Position numbers and translations under genes: made by a program. Positions 9,953-19,176 of a stretch of DNA of 64,000 nt are shown in pieces; position 1 is the first letter of the stretch, and every line of letters starts with the position of its first letter. The notes beneath the pieces were generated by a model, which saw only the letters and a list, made by a program, of their open reading frames with translations, was not told where the DNA came from and ran no database searches. This DNA comes from Protonemura montana (Eukaryota; Arthropoda; Insecta; Plecoptera; Nemouridae): the NCBI GenBank assembly GCA_947568835.1, contig OX387604.1, forward strand, positions 22,597,076 to 22,661,075, given 5' to 3'.

Positions 9953-12900
9953 TTATACCGAATTATCATCAGGCCATTTACGCGGTCTACGCGGAAGTGG
10001 TCTCTCGAGGACCCACGGGTGCTCGTCTGGTTCCCCCAAACTACGCAACCTATACCTATGCTGAATACCGGATCGTGCATTCCATTGCGCAATTAGCCTG
10101 TCTACATTTGTTAGCGGTCTCGCCGGACCTGCTGTTTCGACAGTTTTCTCTTGCTGGCCTGGAGCGAGCTTCTCTACCTTATCACGTGGTACTGTAACAA
10201 TCACGTTGTCAAAAGGATCATCCTCTTGAATCTCAACTACCTCCTCATCCTGGAACCTCGCGTCGAGTTCTTCGGCCAAAACCGTAACCTTTGCGGCGTC
10301 TACTTCTGGCGTGACCTCTTCGCGAACAATAGGACGACCCTCTTTCGGACCGATTTTTAATCTATTTACATGTACAGTTTGTTTCTTTTTCCCATAAACT
10401 TCTTGTATTTCAAATACACTCGGGTTTTTCTGTGCAATTATTCGGTATGGTCCTAACCACTTTGGACATAACTTTTTAGAAAGGCCTGGCTTTCCTGCAC
10501 AGTTTTGCAAATATACCTGGTCACCTACGTGAAACGTTGGGTCTTTCGTTTTCTTATCAAACTGTAACTTACGCTTATCAAAGGACTGCGCGAGATTCTC
10601 AGACAGCTTCTCGTGTGTCTGACGGAAACGCTCTAACGTTGCTCTGGCATAATTATCATCATAATCATAATAAACCCGCTCAGGTTTAGCAAAGTTATCA
10701 TACGGTAACCGCATGTCACGTTTGAAAAGGGCAAAGAATGGAGTTTCATTGATCGATTCATGCCAATGACTCATATAACTAGCCCTTATGAAAGGCAGGA
10801 ACTCCGACCAATCTTTCTGATCTTTCCTAATGAAATGAGATAACGTTTGTTTTATTGTTTTATGACTACGTTCTAGGCTGCCATTAGATGAACCTTGATA
10901 CGCTACACAGCAAATATGTTCGATTTGCAACAATTTACAGACATCGTTCATCAATTTCGACAAGAAATTCGATCCGCGATCCGTGAGTAACTTCTTCGGT
11001 GTCCCGTACGTACAGATAATACGGCGTACAAACTTTCTACTCACTGTCTCGGCCGTTTGATCTCTAATAGGTATGAGTTCAATCGTTTTCGTGAAATAAT
11101 CTTGGAACGTTAGGATATATTTATAGCCCTTGCTACTCTTCGTCAGAGGACCTACAATGTCCATCGCCGTGACACTGAACAAATCGTCTGCCTTCGTTGT
11201 CGGCAATAAGGGAGCCTTCCTCAAATGTGGAGAAGTTTTAAAAATGACACAGGACTTGCACGCTTCACAAAAGCGTTTCACATCAGTGTACATGCCTGGC
11301 CAATAGAATATCGCTTGAATCAACATAAGGGTTTTCTTAAACCCGGGATGTCCAGCTAAGGGAAGATCATGATAGGTTTTCATAATGAAAGGTATCATTG
11401 GAGTAGGCGCAACTAACTGCTCTTCGCGACGGTCCGCGTGATGATATAACACCCCTTCATCATCAAGTGAATATCCTCCCACTGCACCCCCGTCGTTTTC
11501 TAAATCTTTAATGATATCGTTCCACCGGGAATCGAGTCGCTGCTCTCGTTTTATACGATCCCTGTCCCATGCCGGTTCGTAATGCACATTCGAAATTGTG
11601 CTTGGAAGTCGTGACATTGCGTCTGCATTCAAATGCAATTTCCCTGGTCGATGAATAATCTCAAAGTCAAAGTTCGAGAGGTAAAGCGACCACCTAGCTA
11701 GTTTTCCAGATGGATCCTTAATATTTTGGAGCCACTTCAGCGCCCAATGATCTACTATAGCTATAAATGGTCTGTACAAATAATCTCTAAATCGTTTAAC
11801 GGCGAAGATCAATGCCAAACACTCTTTCTCACTAGTGGACAGCGACTTCTCGCCTCTCTGGAGTTGACGACTACCGAATCCTATTGGCTTCTCAATACCG
11901 TCAATTTTTTGTGACAAAACACAACCTAAGCTATGATCCGATGCATCGCTTGAAACTATGAATGGCTGGTCCCACACTGGATAGTTTAGTTTAGTTTTCT
12001 CAGTGAGCATTGCTCTGAGCTTCACAAAATTATCCTGACACTCATCAGACCACACAAATTTGACGTCTTTTTTAGTAAGATTCGTTAGTGGTGCAGTCAG
12101 CTCACTGCAGTGATCGATAAACTTAGAATAAAAGGATACTAACCCTACAAATCCCTTTACTTCCTTTACATTTCGCGGAACAGGAAAAGTCCTAATCTTT
12201 TCCACCAAAGTGTGGTCTGGTTTATATCCATCTCTATTAAGGGTATGACCGAGGTAAACCGTTTCCTCTGCCAAGAACTTACATTTTGAAGGTTTCAACT
12301 TCAACTTAGCTTGACGAATGGAGTTAAAGACCTCTGTTAGAGCCTTAAAGTGTTCACGCGCCTGCTCGTCATCCCCTTTAGAGTACACGATGACATCATC
12401 TAAATAGGCAAAAGCGTTTCGTCCTATCTGATTACGGAAGACATGGGCCATGAGCCGCAAAAATGTGGAAGGCGCGTTTACAAGTCCGAACGGCATTCTC
12501 GTGAAACAGAAATGCCCGAGGTTCGTTGTGAAACTAGTTTTTTCTTGATCAGGTCCATATAAGGGTAGCTGATAGAAGCCCTGACTAAAGTCTAGAGTTG
12601 AAAAGAGAGAACAACCCCCTAGCTGTTGTATGGTGCCGTTTAAGTCGGGAAGGGGGAAGAAATCGCGAACCGTGATTTTATTCAGGGCGCGGTAATCGAC
12701 GGCCAATCGTAGCCCTGCCGTACCAGGTGCACCCCCTTTCTTGCGTAAAAGAACGACCCTACTGTTCCAGGGAGAGGTGGTATGTTGGATGATTCCATCC
12801 TCCAGTAACTCGTTCACGACATCATTCAATAGCGGTTGCAAATCGTGTGCCACTGTGCCCTGTCGGCACGCCACTGGCCGTTGCGTACCAGTTTCAATTT

Positions 12901-14419
12901 TATGTTCTAGTAGGCTTGTGGTCCCGAGCTTTTCCCCCGGCAACATGAAAATATCTCTATAATTATCTAAAAGAGCCAAGACTTCCTCTTTTCTCTGCTG
13001 TGTTAAATGATCTAACTTAAAGACGGTGCTTAAATCTACAGGTACCTTAGTTTTTGCCCCATGTGGCGCATACCCTATACCAGCTACAATATTACCCTGT
13101 CCTCTTGGACAACCTACCACTGGTTCTATATATCCTAATTTACTGCCCTTCGCTATATAAACTGTGACTGGCGATAGATTCATTAAGACAAGCTGAATCC
13201 TACCATCAGGCCGAGCAGTCGTCACCGCTCTCCCGATAGCTACACCATCGGTTCGCACCCCGCAAGGTTCGACAAGTTGGTCGCCCAGGGTTGTACACCC
13301 CTGTGCTCCCTCAAAAGCGAACTCACAATAAGCCGGAACGACCAGATCCTCCACATTCGTGACGAAACAGTGATCAGTTGCTTCGCCCTCTAGAGGTATC
13401 TTTGTATCCAACTCTTGCGTGTGTTCACCCTTGTCTGTCGTATCGAACTTCTGGTCTATCTCGGGAATGAAACTGGACTCACCCAGGTGAGGTCGCCGAC
13501 GCTTACGTTTCGTCTTACTCCTTGTCCGTCCTGGATTATTCTTTGAATGCCTGGCCTTTGGCTTCTGGGACTTTCCTTCCCCTACCAGTGCGGGTGGTCT
13601 CTTCTCGTCTTCGCAAGGGGTTTCTACGAGTTCTGTTTCCTTAAGAGGCGCACTCCTATCGCTTATCTCTGGAGTTATCGGAATAATGCTGCGTGTTCGA
13701 GACGGACCATAAATGTTGCAAGACCCCCCAGAACTCACCCCGGCGGTACTCAAAAACCGTAATGGAATAACATTAGTTCCTAAAAGTAGCGTATTGCTAG
13801 GTAAATCTATACGAGCTGCATATTTATCTAGGAAATCCATACCTAAAATACCATCCGCGATGAGTGGCAACTCTGCCGCACACACATAACACCGAGACGT
13901 GAACTCAGCGCGACCCTTCATGGTCAATCCAAACTCGACCATTGCCATCCCTAAAATTGGCACTGGCGATCCATCTAATCCATATATATTCCCTGGATTT
14001 ATTTCCTCGCTTGTTATAATAGACTCATCATGCACTACTCCAGCCCTAAGTAGCGATACTGCCGCACCCAAATCAACAAGGAACGAACGCCTGTGACGGT
14101 TCACTACTAGTTCCACCGATCGCAACTGCCCCATGGGCGCGCGCAATGCCGCCTGTTCCGCAGCCCCTGGACACGGCTGGCTATCGGCATGCCACTCCCT
14201 GCTAACTAGGGAAGTCTGATTAGGCGTATCATTACCTAATTTATACGACACAACTCTCTGTGAACTATCTTTACGACCGGTACTATCTGGTAGGTGCTTC
14301 GAGCAATGGGAATGAGCTATATACTCTGATGAACAAGGTTCCTGGATGCTAGGGTCCTTTCTAACTTTTATCCCGCCCCATGTACGGGCCCTATGACATG
14401 AGGCCGGCGTTAGTTTCCC
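9953..14419 (-). CDS. pol: Pol polyprotein of element A (protease, RT, RNase H, integrase)
   Basis: A long open frame in the -1 frame relative to gag, entered by frameshifting at 14413-14419. Numbering from the frame's upstream limit at 14476, the domains in order are: aspartic protease near residue 135, reverse transcriptase with the YLDD catalytic box near residue 690, RNase H starting at SSDASDHSLG, integrase with an HHCC zinc domain (GHPGFKKTL ... CEACKSC, from about 1040), then a DDE core (TAMDIVGPL, LLTDRGSNF, GSLERSHKT) and a C-terminal GPY-type domain (WLGPYRI). The protease box reads VDLGAAVSLL, with Leu where families normally have Thr or Ser after the catalytic Asp. The frame is otherwise intact, and element B carries the same Leu. 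Confidence 0.95.
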   Translation of the reverse strand, partial: GKLTPASCHRARTWGGIKVRKDPSIQEPCSSEYIAHSHCSKHLPDSTGRKDSSQRVVSYKLGNDTPNQTSLVSREWHADSQPCPGAAEQAALRAPMGQLRSVELVVNRHRRSFLVDLGAAVSLLRAGVVHDESIITSEEINPGNIYGLDGSPVPILGMAMVEFGLTMKGRAEFTSRCYVCAAELPLIADGILGMDFLDKYAARIDLPSNTLLLGTNVIPLRFLSTAGVSSGGSCNIYGPSRTRSIIPITPEISDRSAPLKETELVETPCEDEKRPPALVGEGKSQKPKARHSKNNPGRTRSKTKRKRRRPHLGESSFIPEIDQKFDTTDKGEHTQELDTKIPLEGEATDHCFVTNVEDLVVPAYCEFAFEGAQGCTTLGDQLVEPCGVRTDGVAIGRAVTTARPDGRIQLVLMNLSPVTVYIAKGSKLGYIEPVVGCPRGQGNIVAGIGYAPHGAKTKVPVDLSTVFKLDHLTQQRKEEVLALLDNYRDIFMLPGEKLGTTSLLEHKIETGTQRPVACRQGTVAHDLQPLLNDVVNELLEDGIIQHTTSPWNSRVVLLRKKGGAPGTAGLRLAVDYRALNKITVRDFFPLPDLNGTIQQLGGCSLFSTLDFSQGFYQLPLYGPDQEKTSFTTNLGHFCFTRMPFGLVNAPSTFLRLMAHVFRNQIGRNAFAYLDDVIVYSKGDDEQAREHFKALTEVFNSIRQAKLKLKPSKCKFLAEETVYLGHTLNRDGYKPDHTLVEKIRTFPVPRNVKEVKGFVGLVSFYSKFIDHCSELTAPLTNLTKKDVKFVWSDECQDNFVKLRAMLTEKTKLNYPVWDQPFIVSSDASDHSLGCVLSQKIDGIEKPIGFGSRQLQRGEKSLSTSEKECLALIFAVKRFRDYLYRPFIAIVDHWALKWLQNIKDPSGKLARWSLYLSNFDFEIIHRPGKLHLNADAMSRLPSTISNVHYEPAWDRDRIKREQRLDSRWNDIIKDLENDGGAVGGYSLDDEGVLYHHADRREEQLVAPTPMIPFIMKTYHDLPLAGHPGFKKTLMLIQAIFYWPGMYTDVKRFCEACKSCVIFKTSPHLRKAPLLPTTKADDLFSVTAMDIVGPLTKSSKGYKYILTFQDYFTKTIELIPIRDQTAETVSRKFVRRIICTYGTPKKLLTDRGSNFLSKLMNDVCKLLQIEHICCVAYQGSSNGSLERSHKTIKQTLSHFIRKDQKDWSEFLPFIRASYMSHWHESINETPFFALFKRDMRLPYDNFAKPERVYYDYDDNYARATLERFRQTHEKLSENLAQSFDKRKLQFDKKTKDPTFHVGDQVYLQNCAGKPGLSKKLCPKWLGPYRIIAQKNPSVFEIQEVYGKKKQTVHVNRLKIGPKEGRPIVREEVTPEVDAAKVTVLAEELDARFQDEEVVEIQEDDPFDNVIVTVPRDKVEKLAPGQQEKTVETAGPARPLTNVDRLIAQWNARSGIQHRYRLRSLGEPDEHPWVLERPLPRRPRKWPDDNSV
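14410..14419 (-). promoter_or_regulatory. -1 frameshift site at the gag stop codon
   Basis: On the minus strand the last gag codons before the stop TAA (14410-14412) contain the heptamer GGGAAAC (14413-14419) in the correct phase, G GGA AAC. This fits the X XXY YYZ rule for -1 ribosomal slippage. A one-base slip leads straight into the open pol frame. The heptamer abuts the stop codon, and element B has the same arrangement. Confidence 0.85.
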
Positions 14420-15597
14420 TGCCGCGACCTTCGACAGTCTTTTGCGACATGCCCTCGCAAACCACAAAGCTGGCAAATTGGTCTATAAGGCCGACCACAG
14501 TCTCTCGCCTCATGGCCTCTTGCCCCGCAATTGTCACAAGTTACCTCATCCCTACGCCCATAGAACTTTTGCGGTCTAAATGACCCAGTTGGTCTCACGG
14601 GTGACCGACCCACATCCAAATTTTGCCCTGGTTCGTGGTTCGGGTGCTGAAACCTTTGCTGGAATGGAGGCCTAAAACCCCAGGCTTGTGGCTCCGACTT
14701 TGTAATGTTGGGTCGTGGACCCCAGTGGGACTGGTCCCTACCCTGGTTCTTCCCGAACTGCGTCGGTCCCCATTGCCGTGGCCCGCTAGCCCGAAAGGGG
14801 TCTCTATGTATATTGTGGCTAGGCCATTCGCCCCATGAGCCCTGTTTACCACCCTTATTAGTGAGGGACACTTCCGTCCCTGTCTTGACCTGTGGGAACT
14901 GGTCCCCATTTCCTTGAGGGAAACCGCGTTGATGATTTCCACCATACTCTACCTCTTCTCCCCACGTGACATGTACGGCATTAGATGGGCGCCCCACCCC
15001 CGCAATTACTTCATTTTTCTCTTCCAATTCGGCTATTTCCCTTGCCTGTTCAAAGGTGGTAGGTGTCTTCGAAAGGATATAACGTTTTAAGGAAGGCTTA
15101 ATTCCATGTAAAAACTGTTTCCGCAGTGCCTCTTTATGCAACTCTTTGCGAATGGCGTCTCCTGCGTCGCCCTTTACCTCTAGCAGCCCTTTCGCACTGA
15201 CTCTCAAGCGTGCTGCAAATTGTGAAACCGACTCATTGCCCCTCTGAGTGCAATTCCTAAACGCTTGTTCCGTGAACTCCGCGTAGACTTTCGGTCTAAA
15301 TCCTTCTCTCAGTGTCGCTATCAATTCTTCCCAGGATGACACCCCATCGCTCAAACTAGCGTCCACGTATGCCCGAGCTCTCCCTCGTAATTTGAGCTGT
15401 GCTATACCTAATTTCCTACCAGCGGACCATCCGCCCACATCTGAAGCTGTATCTACAGCCGATATGAAGGTTTGAACTGTTTGGGTACCGGACTCCCCGG
15501 AAAAGGGTTCTATCAAACTCATGACGCCCATGACGTCGGTCATCGTCACCGTGACCTCCCTCGGTGACTCGGGAAGACCCCCACCCTCGGAAGCCAT
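14410..15597 (-). CDS. gag: Gag polyprotein of element A
   Basis: 395 residues from an ATG at 15597. The central part (about residues 60-190) resembles a retrotransposon Gag capsid domain: alpha-helical, with YVDASLSDGVSSWEEL and FTEQAFRNCTQR. The region from 220 to 340 is rich in Gly, Gln, Pro and Arg. The C terminus has two CX2CX4HX4C zinc knuckles (CDNCGARGHEARDC and CQLCGLRGHVAKDC), which bind the RNA genome in this family. The frame is intact and ends at the slippery heptamer. The pol frame overlaps the end by 67 bases. Confidence 0.93.
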   Translation of the reverse strand: MASEGGGLPESPREVTVTMTDVMGVMSLIEPFSGESGTQTVQTFISAVDTASDVGGWSAGRKLGIAQLKLRGRARAYVDASLSDGVSSWEELIATLREGFRPKVYAEFTEQAFRNCTQRGNESVSQFAARLRVSAKGLLEVKGDAGDAIRKELHKEALRKQFLHGIKPSLKRYILSKTPTTFEQAREIAELEEKNEVIAGVGRPSNAVHVTWGEEVEYGGNHQRGFPQGNGDQFPQVKTGTEVSLTNKGGKQGSWGEWPSHNIHRDPFRASGPRQWGPTQFGKNQGRDQSHWGPRPNITKSEPQAWGFRPPFQQRFQHPNHEPGQNLDVGRSPVRPTGSFRPQKFYGRRDEVTCDNCGARGHEARDCGRPYRPICQLCGLRGHVAKDCRRSRQGN

Positions 15598-17059
15598 TAC
15601 GATAAGAAGAAAACAAACGGAAACGAGAGGGAGAAAATAAGGAAAAGTTTAATGGTATTTAGGTGGTACCTAGTTTTGTACCATAGCTGGGAGGCTATGG
15701 GATGGCTATATGTCTTCGACCAACGCCCGCGAAGAAAGGATATAACGTTTTAAGGAAGGCTTAATTTAAGTGAAGTTGACCCGGACCTTGTACCTTGAAG
15801 CCTGTGGTCAGTGGCATGCCGTCTAGACGAAAAGGACCACCAATATGCCTCCCTTGATTAGGCACAAGGAATATACACCAGAATCCCATTGAGAGGAAGG
15901 AACTTGGGTGCAGTTAGCTCGATGCACACCTCTAGCCTGTTAGATTGTACTGTGGGTCAAGGATTGGCCGTACCGTGGACTGGCTGCTGGCCAGGGAAGC
16001 TACCCGCATTGAAACCGTATCATGCATAATACTACTACGCTGGAAATTAGCACTCCTCCTGGAAGGATAACTCGAAGGACATAACGTTACGGCTGCGCGC
16101 AAGGAGATATTCCACACCTCCTAGGGTGTATTCTGATATCATATACGAGCGCGTTCGACTTCTTACTGGACCTATCAAATTATGTTAGTTCTTTCTGGCT
16201 GGAAATTCGGGACGAGCAACAAACGTGCCCAATTCACTAAGCGAGTCTGCACTGGACAATACTATGCGCTGACCAACTGGAAGCTTGTCAGAGCATCTCT
16301 ACCGCCCGGAATCGCCTTCGATTCATACTTGGAGTACTTGTCTACCCGAGGAGTTAGCTATTGAATACCGAGAGTGTATTCTGATCCTTACGTGATCCTG
16401 TGACGCAACCCACACGTTAAGTTGCGCGGAATAGCAGACTCCCAAATGCAGAAAAATGTGGCGTACGTAAATGTGACTCGTGGTCAGTGGAGGGGTCGGG
16501 ACCACGTCACCTAGGCAATCGACCTGGTCGCGATTTCAACGGCGAAGAAAACCGGTAGTGAAGAAAGACGCTTTATTTAACATAAAGGTGCGAAGGAAAA
16601 CCTAGCTTTTGTTCCTAAGATGGAAACCGACTATCGTGGGAGTCGAGGACGACGACGAAACAACGAGGAAGAAGCTTCTCGATCGATTATCGGTAAAGCC
16701 CTTGTAGGACAGTACCCTTACTGGAATGGGAGACGATACATTCTATACTGTACTCGTGATATGGACGTTCACCCTTCGTGAACTGGACTTACGACCCTGG
16801 ATGAAGAATATTAATTTCTACTCACTCGACGGACCGCGTCTGCTAGCGCTAAGAAAACTCACTTTCTTTATTCGAACGAGGAATAGACGGGAAGAAGAGA
16901 GAAGAAACGTATCGGTCTCATTACCCCCCATGAAGTCATTAACTGCAAGGTGCGCTACGAACCCCCTTAAGTACCACTCCAAAAGGTAATCATGTGCTAG
17001 TACTCACCCGTGATCTCTTGAAGTTCTCGATGTTCCTCCGCCGACATCGTAGGCCGACA
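15598..17059 (-). other. 5' leader of element A
   Basis: About 1.46 kb between the primer-binding site and gag. Only short frames on both strands are present, and none is supported. A 35-base segment from inside gag (GGATATAACGTTTTAAGGAAG-like, 15080-15100) is repeated here at 15737-15760, which suggests that a piece of gag was duplicated into the leader. The packaging signal and the env splice donor would be expected in this region. Confidence 0.6.
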
Positions 17060-17076
17060 TCCCACTTCTGACACCA
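17060..17076 (-). promoter_or_regulatory. Primer-binding site of element A, tRNA-Leu-like
   Basis: The + strand reads TCCCACTTCTGACACCA, one base before the LTR. It looks like a tRNA 3' end including CCA, and the minus strand is therefore complementary to it. The CCCACTtCTGACACCA form fits leucine tRNAs of animals. This is a primer site and not a tRNA gene. It is identical at 52420-52436 in element B. Confidence 0.75.
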
Positions 17077-17077
17077 A

Positions 17078-17396
17078 TGTGGCCGTGATCGGAGGTTTGG
17101 CGGAGACAGGAAGGTGTTCGGGTTGCAGTCAAGACACGACGTGTAGAGATTTATCGTTTACTAGTCACGAGATACATCGCTGGTGGCTGGAAGGATGGTT
17201 GACGGGCGTCCGGCCTGTCCGGACCCCGAGAGCTAAGCGCAGCTAAGAGAGCGAGCCTGGCTCGCGCACTCCAGATATATCCCTCAGAACGCTAGGGTTG
17301 CACTTTACTAGCTAGGCGCTCTCTGGCATTACTAGCGCTCTCTATAGTGGTACTATGATACTCGGTGATGGTACTGTATCAACTGTAGTTGGTACA
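17078..17396 (-). repeat. 5' LTR of element A
   Basis: 319 bp, followed at 17397 by the target duplication CGGC. It matches the 3' LTR with no difference that I can see. Confidence 0.95.
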
Positions 17397-17583
17397 CGGC
17401 ACTGCGGCACTGCGGTAGCTTCAAAGGAAACAAAATGTGTTATAATTTTCTTAGCTAGTTAGAGTCCCTTTGACCATTTTGTGACGACCATTCACTTACT
17501 AGTCGTATTACTACTACTAGACAAATACAAGTCGTATTTAAAACTTACTCACCCGAACCCGTGACCCAAAGACGAAGCACCTT

Positions 17584-17652
17584 GATAGTACGTTTTTTTT
17601 TCTGATGTGCTATCAAAAACGTACAACGAAACACTACTAAAAACGTACTATC
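17584..17652. repeat. Short inverted repeat (hairpin)
   Basis: GATAGTACGTTTTT at 17584-17597 is the exact reverse complement of AAAAACGTACTATC at 17639-17652. A partial third copy (TATCAAAAACGTAC) lies between them. It could be a MITE end pair or a small palindrome. No open frame is nearby. Confidence 0.7.
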
Positions 17653-17689
17653 GAAATTATTCAGATTCTACGGATTACTGATTTACATT

Positions 17690-18110
17690 CAGGCAATCCC
17701 ATTCTTCTAGGTCATGTTCAGTCTCTTGAAGACTAGTCTTTCATAGATTTTCGCCATGACGTCAAGAAGACATATTGGCCTCTATCTCAATTTGTCAGTA
17801 TCCTTTTTAGCTAAGTTGGCTATCATCCACTTAGCCGGGGAAAACTCCCCTCTGAAGGAGGCCTTTTATCAATACGGTTGCGGCATTGGTTTCTTTCCGC
17901 AGGAACTGGAAATTTGTCGTCGATATTAGACGATATTTGAAGTCATCTCCTGGAACATCCCTTTGACGATCTTGTAAGCCTTACCCCACGGGTCCTGTTT
18001 CCAGCAGTGTCCCACGGCGACTTCTTGGTTGAGTGCTTAGTGCTATCTCCTTAGTCCTTTGTAGCCTCTTTATATTTATTCCGTGCCGATAGTACCTTCG
18101 AGGATCAGGT
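17690..18110 (-). pseudogene. Non-LTR retrotransposon reverse transcriptase relic
   Basis: The minus strand shows broken pieces of a reverse transcriptase of the R1/Jockey-like type: a GVFPAKWMIANL segment, then PICLLDVMAKIYERLV, which matches the family's typical RPICLLD...KxYERL block. Stop codons lie between and inside the pieces. The remaining flank down to 17400 has no recognised feature. Confidence 0.7.
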
Positions 18111-18114
18111 TTCT

Positions 18115-18132
18115 CCCCCCCCCCCCCCCCCC
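18115..18132. repeat. Poly-C run
   Basis: Eighteen C in a row, followed by further C-rich sequence to 18145. It is a simple repeat and a possible assembly weak point. Confidence 0.9.
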
Positions 18133-18419
18133 TCCCCACCCCCTCTTACTGGTAAGTCTTCTTCATGTAACGTCTTGAATGCGTTAACGTCTCAGCGTTA
18201 GCCATTCATTTCGCCAGGCAAGCTTTCCGGCGAGTACGAACCTCCTCGTACCAACAGTGTAGTAGTCATCTTTTCCCCTCGGGCCTCCTCAAGAGACACG
18301 TTCTATTCAGAATCTTTTGAATGTCTTTTGAAACAACTCCATCGAAGACTACTATCACCAACTATCCGTCATCGATTACCCCCACCAATCACCTAACTAA
18401 CAACTTAACTTGATATCCA

Positions 18420-19165
18420 ACTATCAATATTATATCTAAGATACGAGGCTGAACCTCGTAAAAAAAATTGCTCCCTTCTCTGAAAAGCTGGGACGTCAAG
18501 TTGATAAAAGGATGACATTGTAAGGAAGAAGGCGACATTGTATGTTCCTGGTACAGGTACAGGGAACTGGTACAGGGAAAATCACTCACGAAGGAAATGA
18601 ATGGCTTTAACTGGTGCCTGTCGCGATAGTCATACAGCACTACTCGCTTCAACTGTGGCTTTGAGCCGGGAATCATCCGTGACCGGCGGGTTGACTATCT
18701 CACAGGGATGAGCTATGACTGTCACTGGTGGCGGATAAGGAAACTGTTTATCTTTCCTGCCTGAGATAAAGCGTCGAACAACGAAGTAACCACACAGTCT
18801 GAGTAAGATGAAGCCGACTGAAATAAGGCCTGACGACCACCCGCGCGCCGTGACTCTGCTAACGCAAGCAACATATCTTTAACACTCTGTATCTTTATAC
18901 CAGGCGCTGTAGGACTCTGATTCAATGTGTCATTTAACAATGACGTTATCGTACTCTTGAAAGAAATATCACATTTCGATTGCACCATCAATGTACTTAA
19001 AAGTTCCTCATGGTTTTGAAGCGTCAATTGATGAGGAAAGAATTCCTGTTCAAAAGGTTCAAGATGTGTGATATAATTAAAATGAGGCAATAAAGTATTT
19101 TCTTTTGCTAGAGCCGAACACTGAGGCTGTTACCGCAACGTACCAGTACCGGAAATCGTGGTTGT
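18420..19165 (-). pseudogene. Diverged Gypsy env 3' end and downstream region
   Basis: Read on the minus strand, 19090-18722 encodes a protein piece clearly related to the C-terminal half of env of elements A and B (shared stretches LLNDTLNQSPTA and LALAESRRAGG). The sequence below it matches their post-env region, including the CGAGGCTGAACCTCG block. Divergence is much higher than between A and B, so this is an older relative. The region before the membrane segment is altered by indels. Confidence 0.8.
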
Positions 19166-19176
19166 ATAAACCAATT

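Larger units (their letters stand above)
4748..17396 (-). mobile_element. Element A: env-bearing Gypsy/errantivirus-type LTR retroelement
   Basis: A 12.65-kb element on the minus strand. It has 319-bp LTRs at both ends, a primer-binding site next to the right LTR, a purine tract next to the left LTR, gag, pol and env in retroviral order, and the 4-bp target duplication CGGC at 4744-4747 and 17397-17400. The two LTRs look identical base for base, so insertion was recent. gag and pol are open over their whole length. env has a 14-bp deletion. Bases 15598-17059 form a long leader, and 5082-6874 a long 3' untranslated part. Errantivirus-like elements of this layout are known from insects. Confidence 0.95.

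Noticed and set aside
9931-10197. Forward open frames over the C-terminal end of pol, and others inside pol, gag, env and PolB
   Set aside because: They are antisense to strongly supported genes and have no domain of their own.
17060-17076. 3' end of a tRNA gene (CCCACTTCTGACACCA)
   Set aside because: Only the last 17 bases are present, with the CCA that tRNA genes in animals lack, next to an LTR. It is a primer-binding site.
4748-17396. Elements A and B as one element duplicated by assembly
   Set aside because: They have different 4-bp target duplications, a diagnostic LTR base shared within each pair, different repeat-unit counts and different frame lesions.
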